Below, piece after piece: positions 29,664-39,273 of a stretch of 64,000 nucleotides of DNA (position 1 is its first letter; every line of letters starts with the position of its first letter). The DNA lies in assembly GCF_001045555.1 (NCBI RefSeq), contig NZ_LFBU01000001.1, positions 1,798,001-1,862,000 on the forward strand. The letters run 5' to 3'. The stretch is from Marinobacter subterrani. GTDB lineage: Bacteria; Pseudomonadota; Gammaproteobacteria; Pseudomonadales; Oleiphilaceae. The notes under the pieces are model-generated. The model ran no database searches and had not been told where the DNA came from. It saw nothing but the letters and a program-made list of their open reading frames with translations. A program made the position numbers and the translations under genes.

Positions 29664-30701
29664 ATGCGTCAGGACAATGTCCAGGTATCGGACGACAACT
29701 TGCCGGAACACAGCGAGGGCATCCGGGTGGGCCGGGAGTTGCTCGAGGCCACAAGGCCTTACGTTGAAGAATCATCTGTCACAAGCTGGTGGCACGTCAG
29801 CTCCACCTTTGTGTTGATGATTGCCGCACTGACCGCCGCCGGAGTGATCCCGTGGTGGCCCCTCAGAGTCGTGTTTTCGGTACTGGGCGCCCTGCTGATG
29901 GTGCGCGCCTTCATTACCTTTCACGATTACCTGCACGGGGCAATTCTCAAAGATTCCCGGGTTGCCTACTGGCTTTTCCATGCTTTTGGCGCCCTGATGC
30001 TGACACCAACACGCTCCTGGAGTGCCAGCCACAATTATCACCACGGCCATGTGGGCCAGATTTCGGACGCCAGTGTCGGTGCATTTCCACTTATAACCGC
30101 TCGTATGTGGCGGGACTCAACACGCTGGCAGCGCTTTACCTATCGCGCCCAGCGCACCCCCCTGGTGGTGCTGTTGAGCTACCCGGTTGTTTTCGGTTTG
30201 AACATCACACTGATGCCCTTGCTGAAGACCCCCCGCAAACACCTAGACTCCCTGACAGCCCTGGTCAGCCATTTCGTGCTGATCGCCGTGGTGTGGGCAC
30301 TGGGCGGGTTCGGTCTGGTCTTCTTTGTCATCCTGCTACCCATGACCCTCGCCGCCGCGATGGGGTGCTATCTGTTTTTCGCGCAGCACAGTTTCCGGTG
30401 CATGCAGATTGCCTCGCCGGAAGCCTGGAGCTATTACCGGGGCGCCATGGAGTCTTCGAGCTATATGCGGATGAACCGGGTCATGCAGTGGTTTACCGGG
30501 AATATCGGCTACCACCACATTCACCATCTCAACGTCCGCATCCCCTTCTACCGCCTTCCGGAAGTGATGGCGGCCATTCCGGAGCTGCAATCGCCGTTAA
30601 CCACAACCCTGGCCCCCCGGGACATTGCCGACTGCTTCCGATACGCGCTTTGGGACGAAGACAAGCAGCGTATGGTCTCCTATCAGGAAGCCGGCGGTTG
30701 A
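29664..30701 (+). CDS. Fatty acid desaturase
   Basis: 345-residue membrane-bound di-iron desaturase with three histidine boxes, HDYLH (in TFHDYLHGAIL), HNYHH (in SASHNYHHGH) and HHIHH (in NIGYHHIHHLNVRIPFYRLPE), plus several membrane helices. GGGAGGG precedes the ATG. It follows the polyketide set by 96 bases on the same strand, so it may act on the alkyl chain of a phenolic lipid or on general membrane lipids; the sequence does not decide. Confidence 0.88.
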   Translation: MRQDNVQVSDDNLPEHSEGIRVGRELLEATRPYVEESSVTSWWHVSSTFVLMIAALTAAGVIPWWPLRVVFSVLGALLMVRAFITFHDYLHGAILKDSRVAYWLFHAFGALMLTPTRSWSASHNYHHGHVGQISDASVGAFPLITARMWRDSTRWQRFTYRAQRTPLVVLLSYPVVFGLNITLMPLLKTPRKHLDSLTALVSHFVLIAVVWALGGFGLVFFVILLPMTLAAAMGCYLFFAQHSFRCMQIASPEAWSYYRGAMESSSYMRMNRVMQWFTGNIGYHHIHHLNVRIPFYRLPEVMAAIPELQSPLTTTLAPRDIADCFRYALWDEDKQRMVSYQEAGG

Positions 30702-30814
30702 GGGTTCACCTTGAAAACAATGGCTTTGCCCCAACAGATAGAGAAGTTCAAAGTCTCCGGCCGCGGGTCGGGCATCCTGCCTTTTTCATCCAACCACGTC
30801 AGGGAAAGATCGCT

Positions 30815-31432
30815 ATGGGAACCCTTCACACACCGCTTCAGCAGCGGAACTTCTGGCAACTGGCATCGCTGATGGCGCTGGTTCTGTTCCTCAGTGGCTG
30901 CGGCCTCAATAACATCCCCACCTACGATGAGCGGGTCACCGCCACCTGGGCCCAGGTGGAAAACCAGTATCAGCGCCGCGCTGACCTGATTCCCAACCTG
31001 GTGGAAACCGTCAAGGGCTTCGCAGCCCAGGAGCAGGAAACCCTGACCGCGGTGATTGAGGCGCGGTCGAAAGCCACATCGATTCAGGTGGACGAGAGCA
31101 TTCTCAGCAACCCCGAGAAGCTGAAGCAATTCCAGCAGGCCCAGGGCGAGCTGAGCAGTGCCCTGAGCCGTCTGATGGCGGTCTCTGAACGCTACCCGGA
31201 CCTGAAATCGAATCAGAACTTCCTGGCCTTGCAGGCACAGCTTGAAGGCACGGAGAACCGGATTGCCGTTGCGCGCCGGGATTTCATTCAGGCGGTGCAG
31301 CAGTACAACACCGAGCTGCGTACCTACCCGGGGAAAATCTGGCACAGCCTCCTGTATAGCGATCTGCAGCCGAGGGCCAACTTCGAAGCCACCGCGGAAG
31401 ATGCCGAAGAAGCCCCGGCGGTGAAGTTCTGA
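30815..31432 (+). CDS. LemA family lipoprotein
   Basis: 205 residues with a signal peptide ending LMALVLFLSGC (lipidated cysteine) and the LemA core GLNNIPTYDERVTATWAQVENQYQRRADLIPNLVETVKG, then long helices. Family members are helical membrane proteins of unknown function often encoded beside TPM-domain proteins, as here. The stop overlaps the following ATG (TGATG), so translation is coupled. Confidence 0.9.
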   Translation: MGTLHTPLQQRNFWQLASLMALVLFLSGCGLNNIPTYDERVTATWAQVENQYQRRADLIPNLVETVKGFAAQEQETLTAVIEARSKATSIQVDESILSNPEKLKQFQQAQGELSSALSRLMAVSERYPDLKSNQNFLALQAQLEGTENRIAVARRDFIQAVQQYNTELRTYPGKIWHSLLYSDLQPRANFEATAEDAEEAPAVKF

Positions 31433-32196
31433 TGGCGGGACTGCCGCGAAAAAGTCTGCTGCTGGCGTTACTGCTGGTGCTCCCGGCCATTAGCTGGGCC
31501 CAGTCAACGCCGGACTTTCCCGAACTGACGGGCCGGGTGGTCGACCGCGCAGAGATGCTCTCCCCTGAAGTGGAAGCGCGCCTGACCCAGATGCTTGCGG
31601 CCCATGAGCAGGCCAGCACCGAACAGGTGGTGGTGGTCACACTGCCAGACCTGCAGGGCTTTCCGATTGAGGATTTCGGCTACCAGTTAGGCCGGCACTG
31701 GGGGATCGGCCAGAAAGGCGAGGACAACGGCGCCCTGCTGATCGTGGCACAGGAGGAGCGGAAAGTGCGCGTCGAGGTAGGTTATGGCCTTGAAGGCCGG
31801 CTTACCGACGCCGAATCCTCGGTGATCATCAATCAGGTGATCACCCCGGCTTTCCGCCAGGGGGATTTCCAGGCCGGTATCGTCAACGGCGCCGCCGCCA
31901 TGATCCAGGTTCTCGGTGGCAAGCCGATGGCAGTTCCCGAGGGCCTGCAGACCGGCTCGGCCCAGAAAAAGCCCCACGCCGGCATGGTGGCGCTGTTTTT
32001 TATCATCATGATGTCGGTGGTTTTCTTTATCGGCAGTCGCGGTGGCCGTGGCGGGCGCGGGGGCAGAGCCCTGTTGGGCGCGGCATTGCTGGGCGGCCTC
32101 ATGGGCGGCCGTGGTGGTGGCGGTGGCTTCGGTGGGGGCGGTTTTGGCGGCGGCGGTGGCGGCTTCGGTGGCGGCGGTGCGTCCGGCGGCTGGTAA
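31432..32196 (+). CDS. TPM-domain protein, YgcG-like
   Basis: 254 residues: signal peptide, periplasmic TPM domain (LTGRVVDRAEMLSPEVEARLTQML, EQVVVVTLPDLQG, LGRHWGIGQKGEDNGALLIVA), a membrane helix (ALFFIIMMSVVFFIGS) and a glycine-rich C-terminal tail of repeated GGGG and GGFGG units. This layout is standard for YgcG/LemA-partner proteins. Role unknown, possibly in photosystem-II-independent membrane or envelope maintenance. Confidence 0.87.
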   Translation: MAGLPRKSLLLALLLVLPAISWAQSTPDFPELTGRVVDRAEMLSPEVEARLTQMLAAHEQASTEQVVVVTLPDLQGFPIEDFGYQLGRHWGIGQKGEDNGALLIVAQEERKVRVEVGYGLEGRLTDAESSVIINQVITPAFRQGDFQAGIVNGAAAMIQVLGGKPMAVPEGLQTGSAQKKPHAGMVALFFIIMMSVVFFIGSRGGRGGRGGRALLGAALLGGLMGGRGGGGGFGGGGFGGGGGGFGGGGASGGW

Positions 32197-32254
32197 ACCT
32201 TCAAGGCATTCCCGGAGATAAGCTCCCTCACCTGCACATGAGAATCACAGAATC

Positions 32255-32872
32255 ATGACATTACTAAGTAAAAGCGATCAGGAAGCCGTTTCCGGTGCCA
32301 TCAAAGCGGTGGAACGGGAAACCAATGCCGAACTGGTCACCGTACTGACGGCCCAGTCCGATAACTACAGCTATATTCCGCTGCTCTGGGCCGGCATTCT
32401 GGCCCTGCTGTTGCCGGGCATTGGCAATTACTTCGGCAACTGGTTCGGGGCCGACATGCTGATGCTGGTGCAGTGGGTTACCTTCATTGTGCTCAGCCTG
32501 CTGTTCCGGATGCCCGCCATTAACACCCGCCTGATTCCCCGGCAGGTACGCTACTGGCGGGCCTCCAACCTGGCGCGGCGACAATTCCTGGAGCAGAACC
32601 TGCACCATACCGGGGGCGCCACTGGCATGTTGATCTTCGTTTCAGAGGCGGAACGCTATGTCGAGATCCTGGTGGACCAGGGTATCGCTGATGTGCTGGA
32701 CAACTCGGTGTGGGAAGCCATCGTGGCGGATTTCACCGCGAAGGTGCGCCAGGACCAGACCCGGCAGGGGTTTCTTGACTGTATTGCGGCATGCGGCACG
32801 CTGCTGAAGGAGCACTTGCCCGCCACCCACGAGCGCAACGAACTGCCTGATCATCTGGTGATTCTACCCTGA
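32255..32872 (+). CDS. Second TPM-domain membrane protein
   Basis: 205 residues with an N-terminal half-domain (VSGAIKAVERETNAELVTVLTAQSD), two membrane helices (YIPLLWAGILALLLPGI and MLMLVQWVTFIVLSLLF) and a TPM-like C-terminal part (GMLIFVSEAERYVEILVDQGIADVLDNSVW). It is the third gene of the LemA-TPM-TPM set, 58 bases after the preceding gene, and is expected to act with it in the inner membrane. Function unknown. Confidence 0.82.
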   Translation: MTLLSKSDQEAVSGAIKAVERETNAELVTVLTAQSDNYSYIPLLWAGILALLLPGIGNYFGNWFGADMLMLVQWVTFIVLSLLFRMPAINTRLIPRQVRYWRASNLARRQFLEQNLHHTGGATGMLIFVSEAERYVEILVDQGIADVLDNSVWEAIVADFTAKVRQDQTRQGFLDCIAACGTLLKEHLPATHERNELPDHLVILP

Positions 32873-32990
32873 TCACACGGGCAGCCATCAGGCGCCCTGA
32901 ACTGTGAGCATTGGATTTGTGAAATTGCTACGACGTTCTACTCTGCCGGTTGATGCTATGGTGATCTAAACGGAACAGGGAGCCAAAGCC

Positions 32991-34976
32991 ATGGGGCGCC
33001 AAGAGGCCAATTCTGCACTCGAGCCGGTATTAAGGCTGTTTGATAACGCGCTGGCTGACTTTGCCCGTGCCCGCCGCACGGATGCCAAGGCCTCCAGCCT
33101 TGGACTGCTGGAGCGCGCCCGAATGCTGATGACATTGCCGGGCGGTTTTGATGCGTTGTACCGGCGGGTTCGCTCGCTGGAATCCGCCGGTATTTTCGGC
33201 ACCAGCGACTGGGCCCAGCCGGACATCCTGCAGCCCGCACTGGCCAAGTACTCGCTCCGCGAGGCGGGTGCTGTCACCACGATTGTCGAGGCGATCAGCG
33301 AGCTGCGGATGCTTGCCGTTAGCCGGGGGGATTACTTCCACCCTGGTATTTCCGCAGAACAGGCCCGCCATTTCCTGACCCAGGTGATGGCACTGAACCT
33401 GGACCTGCTGTCTGGCCAGCTCGCCGAGGCAGACAGGGAACGCCCGAAGCAGCTTGGCGTGATTGTTCAGGAACTTTACCGGTATCTGATTTCCCACCTC
33501 GGTTATGAAAGCCTGCTGGACAGTCTGGTGGCGGAGGTCTGGCGGTTGCTGGACCAGGGCCCGGTGCAGGTCGACAGCATCTGCGAAATGGTCGGCCAGA
33601 TCGCCAAGTGCCTGTACGACCCGAAACTGAAAACCACCGGTACCGCCGACGCCACCCGCCTGGTCAATGCCCTGTTTGCACCCACACCGGGCAGCGCTGA
33701 AGACCCGGGCCTGCAGATGTATGAGCAACGGATTAGCGACATGGACGACGTAGGGCTCTCTTCCGAAGCCACCTACTTTGCCCGCAGCATGCACGACACC
33801 GGTCTTGCCTCCCCTTACCACGCGGTGATGCTGAGATTCCTGCGCACCACTGATCAGGACGATCTGATACCCAGCGCGCTGGGGCTGACCATGACAGGCA
33901 TGGACGATTTCTACTGCTACACCGAGCTGGTACAGGCACTGATTGACGAAGCCATCTTTCCGGAGACCTGCCAGGCGGTTTATGGCCTGACCATGATGCT
34001 GGAAAGGGGCTCGCTGTTCACCCCTTCCGTGGCCCGGGCCCTGTGGCGACAGATCAAGCTGCCCCTGTCACCGGAAACCGCCCACACTCTTCAACAGGCC
34101 TTTGGTAATGCCCTTCCGCCCCGGGTGTTCCTGCTGGCCGGCGTGCTCAACCTGCTGGGGCAGCCGCTGGGTGTGGGCCAGGGCAACAACCCCACCTGCC
34201 AGTCTGCCATCGGCCTCTCGGTGTGGGCGGAAAACGAGGCCGATTATCTGCTTCAGCTACTGGCCTGGGCTGCCCGGGACAACGAGGTACTGAGTCGCTT
34301 TGAAGGCGAAAATGTCTCATCCAGGAATCTGGAACCCGGGCTAGTGAAAGAAACGCCGGTGGATGTGGACCCGGTATCGCTGATCCTTATTCCCCACCTG
34401 GACCGCCTCTACGGGGAAATGTGGCGCCGCTGTGAGGACCGTGACGACGACGCCCACCGCTGGATCAACCCGGAGTTCTATGGCTGGTGGGTCAGCCATG
34501 GCTTCTGCGTGGTGGCCGATGTCCATACCGGAGAGGTGCGCGACTACGAGGGCTTTATCCGGCACTTCTATGCCAGCTACCATCCGTTCTACAACGGGCA
34601 GCTGCCGGTGATCCACGCCCAGCCGGCGGGCATTGCCGTAACAGACAGCGGCGCACGCTTTGTCGGCCGCCACGCCATCAACATCCTCAGGGTCGGGCTC
34701 AGCCCCCAGGATGAGATGCGAGTCTACTTCTTCAATCCCAACAACGACAGCGGCCAGGACTGGGGCCAGGGCATCACCTGCTCCACCCGTAACCACGGCG
34801 AATTCCGCGGCGAGGCCTCCCTGCCGATTGCCGAGTTCACCTCACGGCTTTACGCCTTCCATTACGATCCGCTGGAGCTCGGCGACCTGTCGGCCATTCC
34901 CGATGAGGAGGTCGCCCGGGTGATGGACCTGGGCTACACCAGCTGGGCGGCACCCTCCGACTCATCCCCGGATTAA
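32991..34976 (+). CDS. Uncharacterised 661-residue protein with a papain-like catalytic signature
   Basis: No family recognised outright. Residues 1-390 are mostly helical, rich in Leu/Ala, with no signal peptide or membrane segment. From about 390 a papain-like pattern appears: Q397-G-N-N-P-T-C403 has the papain Q19-to-C25 spacing of six, H561 lies in FVGRHAINILRVG, and N582 in YFFNPNNDSGQDWGQG resembles the papain NSWGxxWG loop, 21 residues after the histidine (16 in papain). This suggests a cytosolic cysteine peptidase or transglutaminase-type enzyme. It stands alone on the plus strand, convergent with the MFS gene. Inference only. Confidence 0.55.
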   Translation: MGRQEANSALEPVLRLFDNALADFARARRTDAKASSLGLLERARMLMTLPGGFDALYRRVRSLESAGIFGTSDWAQPDILQPALAKYSLREAGAVTTIVEAISELRMLAVSRGDYFHPGISAEQARHFLTQVMALNLDLLSGQLAEADRERPKQLGVIVQELYRYLISHLGYESLLDSLVAEVWRLLDQGPVQVDSICEMVGQIAKCLYDPKLKTTGTADATRLVNALFAPTPGSAEDPGLQMYEQRISDMDDVGLSSEATYFARSMHDTGLASPYHAVMLRFLRTTDQDDLIPSALGLTMTGMDDFYCYTELVQALIDEAIFPETCQAVYGLTMMLERGSLFTPSVARALWRQIKLPLSPETAHTLQQAFGNALPPRVFLLAGVLNLLGQPLGVGQGNNPTCQSAIGLSVWAENEADYLLQLLAWAARDNEVLSRFEGENVSSRNLEPGLVKETPVDVDPVSLILIPHLDRLYGEMWRRCEDRDDDAHRWINPEFYGWWVSHGFCVVADVHTGEVRDYEGFIRHFYASYHPFYNGQLPVIHAQPAGIAVTDSGARFVGRHAINILRVGLSPQDEMRVYFFNPNNDSGQDWGQGITCSTRNHGEFRGEASLPIAEFTSRLYAFHYDPLELGDLSAIPDEEVARVMDLGYTSWAAPSDSSPD

Positions 34977-35011
34977 CGCCCGTCGCCAGGCATTGTTTTC
35001 ATAGCTCGCAG

Positions 35012-36283
35012 TTAATAGCTTTCGGTCTTTCCGGTAACCGGCGTCAGCGGCTCACCTTCCTCGTTCTGAAGCTGATAGTCGTACGCCGCCTGCAGGCCGG
35101 TATCCTCTTCGGTCTCCTCCTCCGGCTCATACTCCAGATACCGCGGGTAAAGCGGCGAGAGCATGGCCACGACAATGCCGATTGTGCAGAACATGGCAAA
35201 GGCATCGGCATAACCGACCTCACTCACCAGCAGGCCGACCACCGGTGAGCCCGCAGCCTGGCCAAGGGACACCGCCATGAACGGCAGCACCGGCCCCATG
35301 GACAGCCGCCCCGGCAGCAGGCGGATACCGGTCATCAGATAGAGCCCCGTCAGACTCATATAGGCAAGCCCGAAGACCAGCGCGGAAAACGCCGAAATTA
35401 TCAGGTTGTCAGGGCTGGCAGCCAGCAGTGCCAGGCTCGCCGCCAGCATCATCAGCATCAGAGCCTGGGTAATGGGCGGGTTGTTGCGATCGGCCAGGTC
35501 GGCCACCACCGCACCGCCGAGACCGGCGACACCAACCGCCAGCCACAGCCAGCCGGTTGAATCGGAAGACATCTTACCGAGGTTGACGACCAGATCCGGC
35601 GCGAAGATCCAGTAGGCGGCTGAGACAAAGCCCATCATGAAGGCAAACAGTGACAGCCTTAGCAGGCGCCACCACTGATCCGCGCTGATCGGAGGTGGTG
35701 GAGCGGCATTGGCCGGGGTAACCCGGGATACCGAAGGAATGAAAAGCCAGGTGGCCAGCACCCCGAGGAGCGCGAGGATAGCAAAAGACGCGTAGGCGTA
35801 GCGCCAGGCTCCGGCCAGAAACAGAATCGTCGGCACCGCAACCATTACGCCAATACTGGTTCCCGCATTCATCACCGAGCTAACCCGGCCATGCAGGGAA
35901 CGTCTTACCAGGGCCTGCATCGCCGCGGTCAGCGCCGGCATCATCAGGCCCGTGCAGATGCCACAGGCAACCACCCCCACTCCCAGGGATACCGCGCCAG
36001 AAGCCTGGCTGATCAGCGCCAGGCCGACAATGCCAAAAACACCCGACGCCATGGCGGTGTTGCGGGCACCGAGACGATCAGCGGACACTGGGGCAATCAT
36101 GGTGGCGAAAACAAAACTGATCAGCGGCAGCGCACCGATCATACCGATTGTTTCCGGGGTAAGGCCCAGTTCGGCCCGGATCGGGGGCACAAACAGGCCG
36201 AACGCAAAGCGCGCGAGCCCGTAACTGATTGCGATCAGTGCTGCGCCGAGGAGTGCAAATGACGTGCTCGAAGGAAACTTCAT
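35012..36283 (-). CDS. Major facilitator superfamily transporter
   Basis: 423-residue inner membrane transporter with twelve predicted helices and the MFS loop motif ADRLGARNTAMASG between helices 2 and 3. The start at 36283 has AAGGAG 9 bases upstream; an in-frame start at 36331 adds a polar stretch before helix 1. The C-terminal tail (from about residue 385) is cytosolic and rich in Glu. It resembles the YbfB/CynX-like drug or metabolite exporters; no substrate can be deduced from neighbours. Confidence 0.82.
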   Translation of the reverse strand: MKFPSSTSFALLGAALIAISYGLARFAFGLFVPPIRAELGLTPETIGMIGALPLISFVFATMIAPVSADRLGARNTAMASGVFGIVGLALISQASGAVSLGVGVVACGICTGLMMPALTAAMQALVRRSLHGRVSSVMNAGTSIGVMVAVPTILFLAGAWRYAYASFAILALLGVLATWLFIPSVSRVTPANAAPPPPISADQWWRLLRLSLFAFMMGFVSAAYWIFAPDLVVNLGKMSSDSTGWLWLAVGVAGLGGAVVADLADRNNPPITQALMLMMLAASLALLAASPDNLIISAFSALVFGLAYMSLTGLYLMTGIRLLPGRLSMGPVLPFMAVSLGQAAGSPVVGLLVSEVGYADAFAMFCTIGIVVAMLSPLYPRYLEYEPEEETEEDTGLQAAYDYQLQNEEGEPLTPVTGKTESY

Positions 36284-36371
36284 ATCGCTGTGCTCCTTGC
36301 GCTGTGCATCCCCCGTCAGCCTAGACAGCAAACCAGCATTTTTAAAGCATCACTAGCCTCGGCAACGGATA

Positions 36372-37115
36372 TCAGCCGGCCGTCTGTGGCAGCAGCCGTC
36401 GATCCCAGACACGCTCAGCGGCTTCGAACAGGCTGTCCACGGTAAGCGCCAGCAGGCCAATCAGGATCGCACCCTGCAGGACATAGGCCGTGTTCCCGTT
36501 CACCAACCCGGCGATCACGGGGTCACCGAGGGTGCGGGCACCAATGGTTGAACCAATGGCGGCGGTGGCAATATTGATGGTGACCGAGGTTCGGATGCCC
36601 GCCAGAATTACCCTGCCCGCCAAAGGCAGCTCCACTTGCAGCAGCACCTGAACAGGCGACATGCCCATGCCCAGCGCTGCCTGCCGCACCGTGGCATCAA
36701 CACCCTCAAGACCCACCAGGGTGTTGCGGAGAATGGGCAGCAAGCCATAAAGAATCAGCGCCAGAAGAATCGGTGCTTCACCGAACCCGAGCACCGGCAC
36801 CGCCAGGGCCAGGACCGCCACCGGCGGAAACGTCTGGCCAATGGACGCGATCTGGCTCACCAGCGGCAGGAAATCCTGGCCAGAGGGGCGGGTTGCGAAG
36901 ATACCGCCCGCCACCGCAGCGATGGTTCCGACAAAGGCGGAAATCACTACCAGCAGCAGGTGGTTCTGGAGCAGAAACAGGAAGCTCTCCCGATCGTAGA
37001 TCACACTCTGTTTATCCGGCTGGACCCACTCGAACAATGGCTCCAGAGCCGGCATACCCGCACTGAAACCACACAGCAGCAAGGCCAGCAGAACCGGTGG
37101 CAGCCAGATCCGCAT
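36372..37115 (-). CDS. yehW: Osmolyte ABC transporter permease, YehW-like
   Basis: 247-residue membrane component of a glycine-betaine-type (OsmU/Yeh) importer. It has about six helices and the permease EAA-like loop GLEGVDATVRQAALGMGMSPVQVLLQVELPLA, which contacts the ATPase. The start codon overlaps the yehX stop (TGATG). Gene order from the promoter is osmF-yehY-yehX-yehW, as in E. coli yehZYXW. Confidence 0.87.
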   Translation of the reverse strand: MRIWLPPVLLALLLCGFSAGMPALEPLFEWVQPDKQSVIYDRESFLFLLQNHLLLVVISAFVGTIAAVAGGIFATRPSGQDFLPLVSQIASIGQTFPPVAVLALAVPVLGFGEAPILLALILYGLLPILRNTLVGLEGVDATVRQAALGMGMSPVQVLLQVELPLAGRVILAGIRTSVTINIATAAIGSTIGARTLGDPVIAGLVNGNTAYVLQGAILIGLLALTVDSLFEAAERVWDRRLLPQTAG

Positions 37116-38062
37116 CAGGCACCTTCCCCGATAATGCGTTCCCGGGTGATCGTTCCGGTTTCCTGACCCTCGGCATTGAACACCAGTACCTGGTGGCAGT
37201 CCTGCCAGAGCATCATCGAGAGAGCCACTCTCAGACTGTCATCTTCCTTGAGGCCCTCGGCGCCCGGTTCCGGTTGCCTTGGCTCCGGGTGAATCTGCAT
37301 CAGATCACGCACATTGCGCAGACTCATCAGTTTCAGGCCCCGGTCCTGCTTGCCCACAAGGTTCTCCACGAATTCAGTCGCTGGCCGGCGCAGGATATTC
37401 TCCGGCGTGTCGTGCTGGATGATACGCCCCTGATCCATAACGGCAATCCGGGTTGCCAGCTTCAGGGCTTCATCGATGTCGTGGGTCACAAACACGGTGG
37501 TTTTGCGCACCTGCCTCTGGATACGCAGCATCTCGAGCTGCAGGTTTTCCCGCGTGATGGCGTCCAGCGCCCCGAAAGGCTCGTCCATCAGCAAAATATT
37601 GGGGTCGGCCGCCAACGCCCGGGCAACACCCACCCGCTGGGCCTGGCCGCCGGATAATTGCTGGGGATATTTGTTGGCGTGAGTGGCCGGGTCGAGATCC
37701 AGCAGCGTCAGCAATTCATGCACACGTTCATCAATCCGCTCCCGGGGCCATTTCAGAAGCTGGGGCACCATGGCGATGTTCCGGGCCACCGTCCAGTGCG
37801 GAAACAGCCCCGTGCCCTGGATAACATAGCCCATGTTCAACCGCAGCTGCTCCGGGTTCATGGTGGTAATGTCCTCGCCATCCACCAGAATCTCCCCCTC
37901 GCTGAGGGGCAACAACCGGTTGATCATCCGCAGGGTGGTGGACTTGCCGCAGCCCGAGCTGCCCACCAGCACGCACACTTCCCCGGTTTCGACCGTCAGG
38001 TTGATTCGGTCCACGGCCACGGCATCACCGAAACGACGGGTCACATTTTTCAGTTCGATCAT
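37115..38062 (-). CDS. yehX: Osmolyte ABC transporter ATP-binding protein, YehX-like
   Basis: 315-residue ABC ATPase with Walker A GSSGCGKST, signature LSGGQAQRVGVARAL, Walker B ILLMDEPFGALD and switch histidine in VFVTHDIDEA. The C-terminal extension of about 75 residues after TEFVENLVGKQ resembles the CBS-like regulatory tails of OpuA/ProV-type ATPases but looks shortened. It energises import through YehY and YehW. Confidence 0.9.
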   Translation of the reverse strand: MIELKNVTRRFGDAVAVDRINLTVETGEVCVLVGSSGCGKSTTLRMINRLLPLSEGEILVDGEDITTMNPEQLRLNMGYVIQGTGLFPHWTVARNIAMVPQLLKWPRERIDERVHELLTLLDLDPATHANKYPQQLSGGQAQRVGVARALAADPNILLMDEPFGALDAITRENLQLEMLRIQRQVRKTTVFVTHDIDEALKLATRIAVMDQGRIIQHDTPENILRRPATEFVENLVGKQDRGLKLMSLRNVRDLMQIHPEPRQPEPGAEGLKEDDSLRVALSMMLWQDCHQVLVFNAEGQETGTITRERIIGEGA

Positions 38063-38082
38063 CCGGACAAATCCTCTTCCTG

Positions 38083-39270
38083 TCAGGCCGTTGCCGGTAT
38101 CGGCTTCAAACTGTCCGCAAGCATCGTGAGCAGCGCATCGGCCAGCAGCGCCAGGGCAATCGTCGGCAAGGCGCCGAGCAATACCAGATCCATCGCCGCC
38201 TGCCCCAGACCCTGGAAGATAAAGCTGCCAAACCCCCCGGCCCCGATCAGCGCAGCCACCGCCGTCAGGCCGATGGCCTGAATCGTGGTAATGCGAACGC
38301 CCTCCACGATCACCGGCAGCGCCAGCGGCAGTTTGAGTTTGAAAAACAGCTGCTTCTCGTTCATTCCCATGCCCCGCCCGGCATCCGCCAAGGTCTCCGG
38401 CACTTCGGTCAGCGCGACAAAGGTATTGCGCACCATCGGTAGCAGGCTGTAGGCCACCAGCGCCAGCAAGGCTGGCGCCCAGCCAATACCACGGATGCCC
38501 ATGGCCTGAAGGGCGGGGAAAGCAGCCGCCAGTGCGCTGAGCGGCGCGATCAGCAGCCCGAACACGGCCAAGCTGGGAATGGTCTGGAGAAAGCTGACAG
38601 CGCCCAGGATGGGCCGGCGCCAGGCGGTGCTGCGAATCATCTTCAACGCCAGCACAAACGCCAGACAGGCGCTGATGCTCACCGCACCGAAGGCCAGCGC
38701 CAGATGTGTCCAGAGCGCCTGCTCAAACTTCTCTGGCCGGGCGTTGAATTCGCGGACCAGGGACAGACTTTCCAGGCCGTCGCCCTGCAGCATCCACAGC
38801 CAGCTGCCGCAAATGGCCGCCAGGATCAGCAGCTGCAGCCCTCGCCCGCTTCCGAGGCGCCCAAGGATTTCGATCAGCATCAGTGACAGCAGGAACAGCA
38901 GGCACCAGAAACCCGCACCAATGGACGAGCGCGCATAGGGGGCGTTTTCCGGCAGATGCCGGCTGGCGAAGACATCAAGAAGTAACGGCATCAGCGCCAA
39001 TGAAAGGCCTACCAGAACCAGGAGCGGCAGGTATCGCCGGCGAACAGGCAGAAGAGACATCAGAACACAGCCAGCCAGAATCACCGTGACCAGGCCAGCC
39101 CCTATCCCGCCAACGGCAGACAACAGGCCGTGCCCGGTCCCCGGAACAATCCGGTTGGGCTGGATAACACCCAGATCCAGAAACCAGACCAGCGCCAGGG
39201 CAAGCACCCCCAGCACGGGCAGGACACGGTTCGGCAGTGAGTCCGGGGAAACGGAGCTGAAAATCGACAA
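38083..39270 (-). CDS. yehY: Osmolyte ABC transporter permease, YehY-like
   Basis: 395-residue permease, larger than YehW because of extra N-terminal helices, as in E. coli YehY (385). The C-terminal half carries the EAA-type loop TEVPETLADAGRGMGMNEKQLFFKLKLPLALPV. The start appears to be TTG at 39270, 3 bases after the osmF stop; GAGG lies unusually close, so translation probably depends on coupling to osmF. No other in-frame start precedes the first helix. Confidence 0.86.
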   Translation of the reverse strand: MSIFSSVSPDSLPNRVLPVLGVLALALVWFLDLGVIQPNRIVPGTGHGLLSAVGGIGAGLVTVILAGCVLMSLLPVRRRYLPLLVLVGLSLALMPLLLDVFASRHLPENAPYARSSIGAGFWCLLFLLSLMLIEILGRLGSGRGLQLLILAAICGSWLWMLQGDGLESLSLVREFNARPEKFEQALWTHLALAFGAVSISACLAFVLALKMIRSTAWRRPILGAVSFLQTIPSLAVFGLLIAPLSALAAAFPALQAMGIRGIGWAPALLALVAYSLLPMVRNTFVALTEVPETLADAGRGMGMNEKQLFFKLKLPLALPVIVEGVRITTIQAIGLTAVAALIGAGGFGSFIFQGLGQAAMDLVLLGALPTIALALLADALLTMLADSLKPIPATA

Positions 39271-39273
39271 ACC

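Noticed and set aside
30815..31432. A 547-codon reading from 29789 covering the desaturase gene and LemA
   Set aside because: The first part is an out-of-frame mirror of the desaturase; the lipoprotein signal and LemA similarity start at the ATG at 30815.
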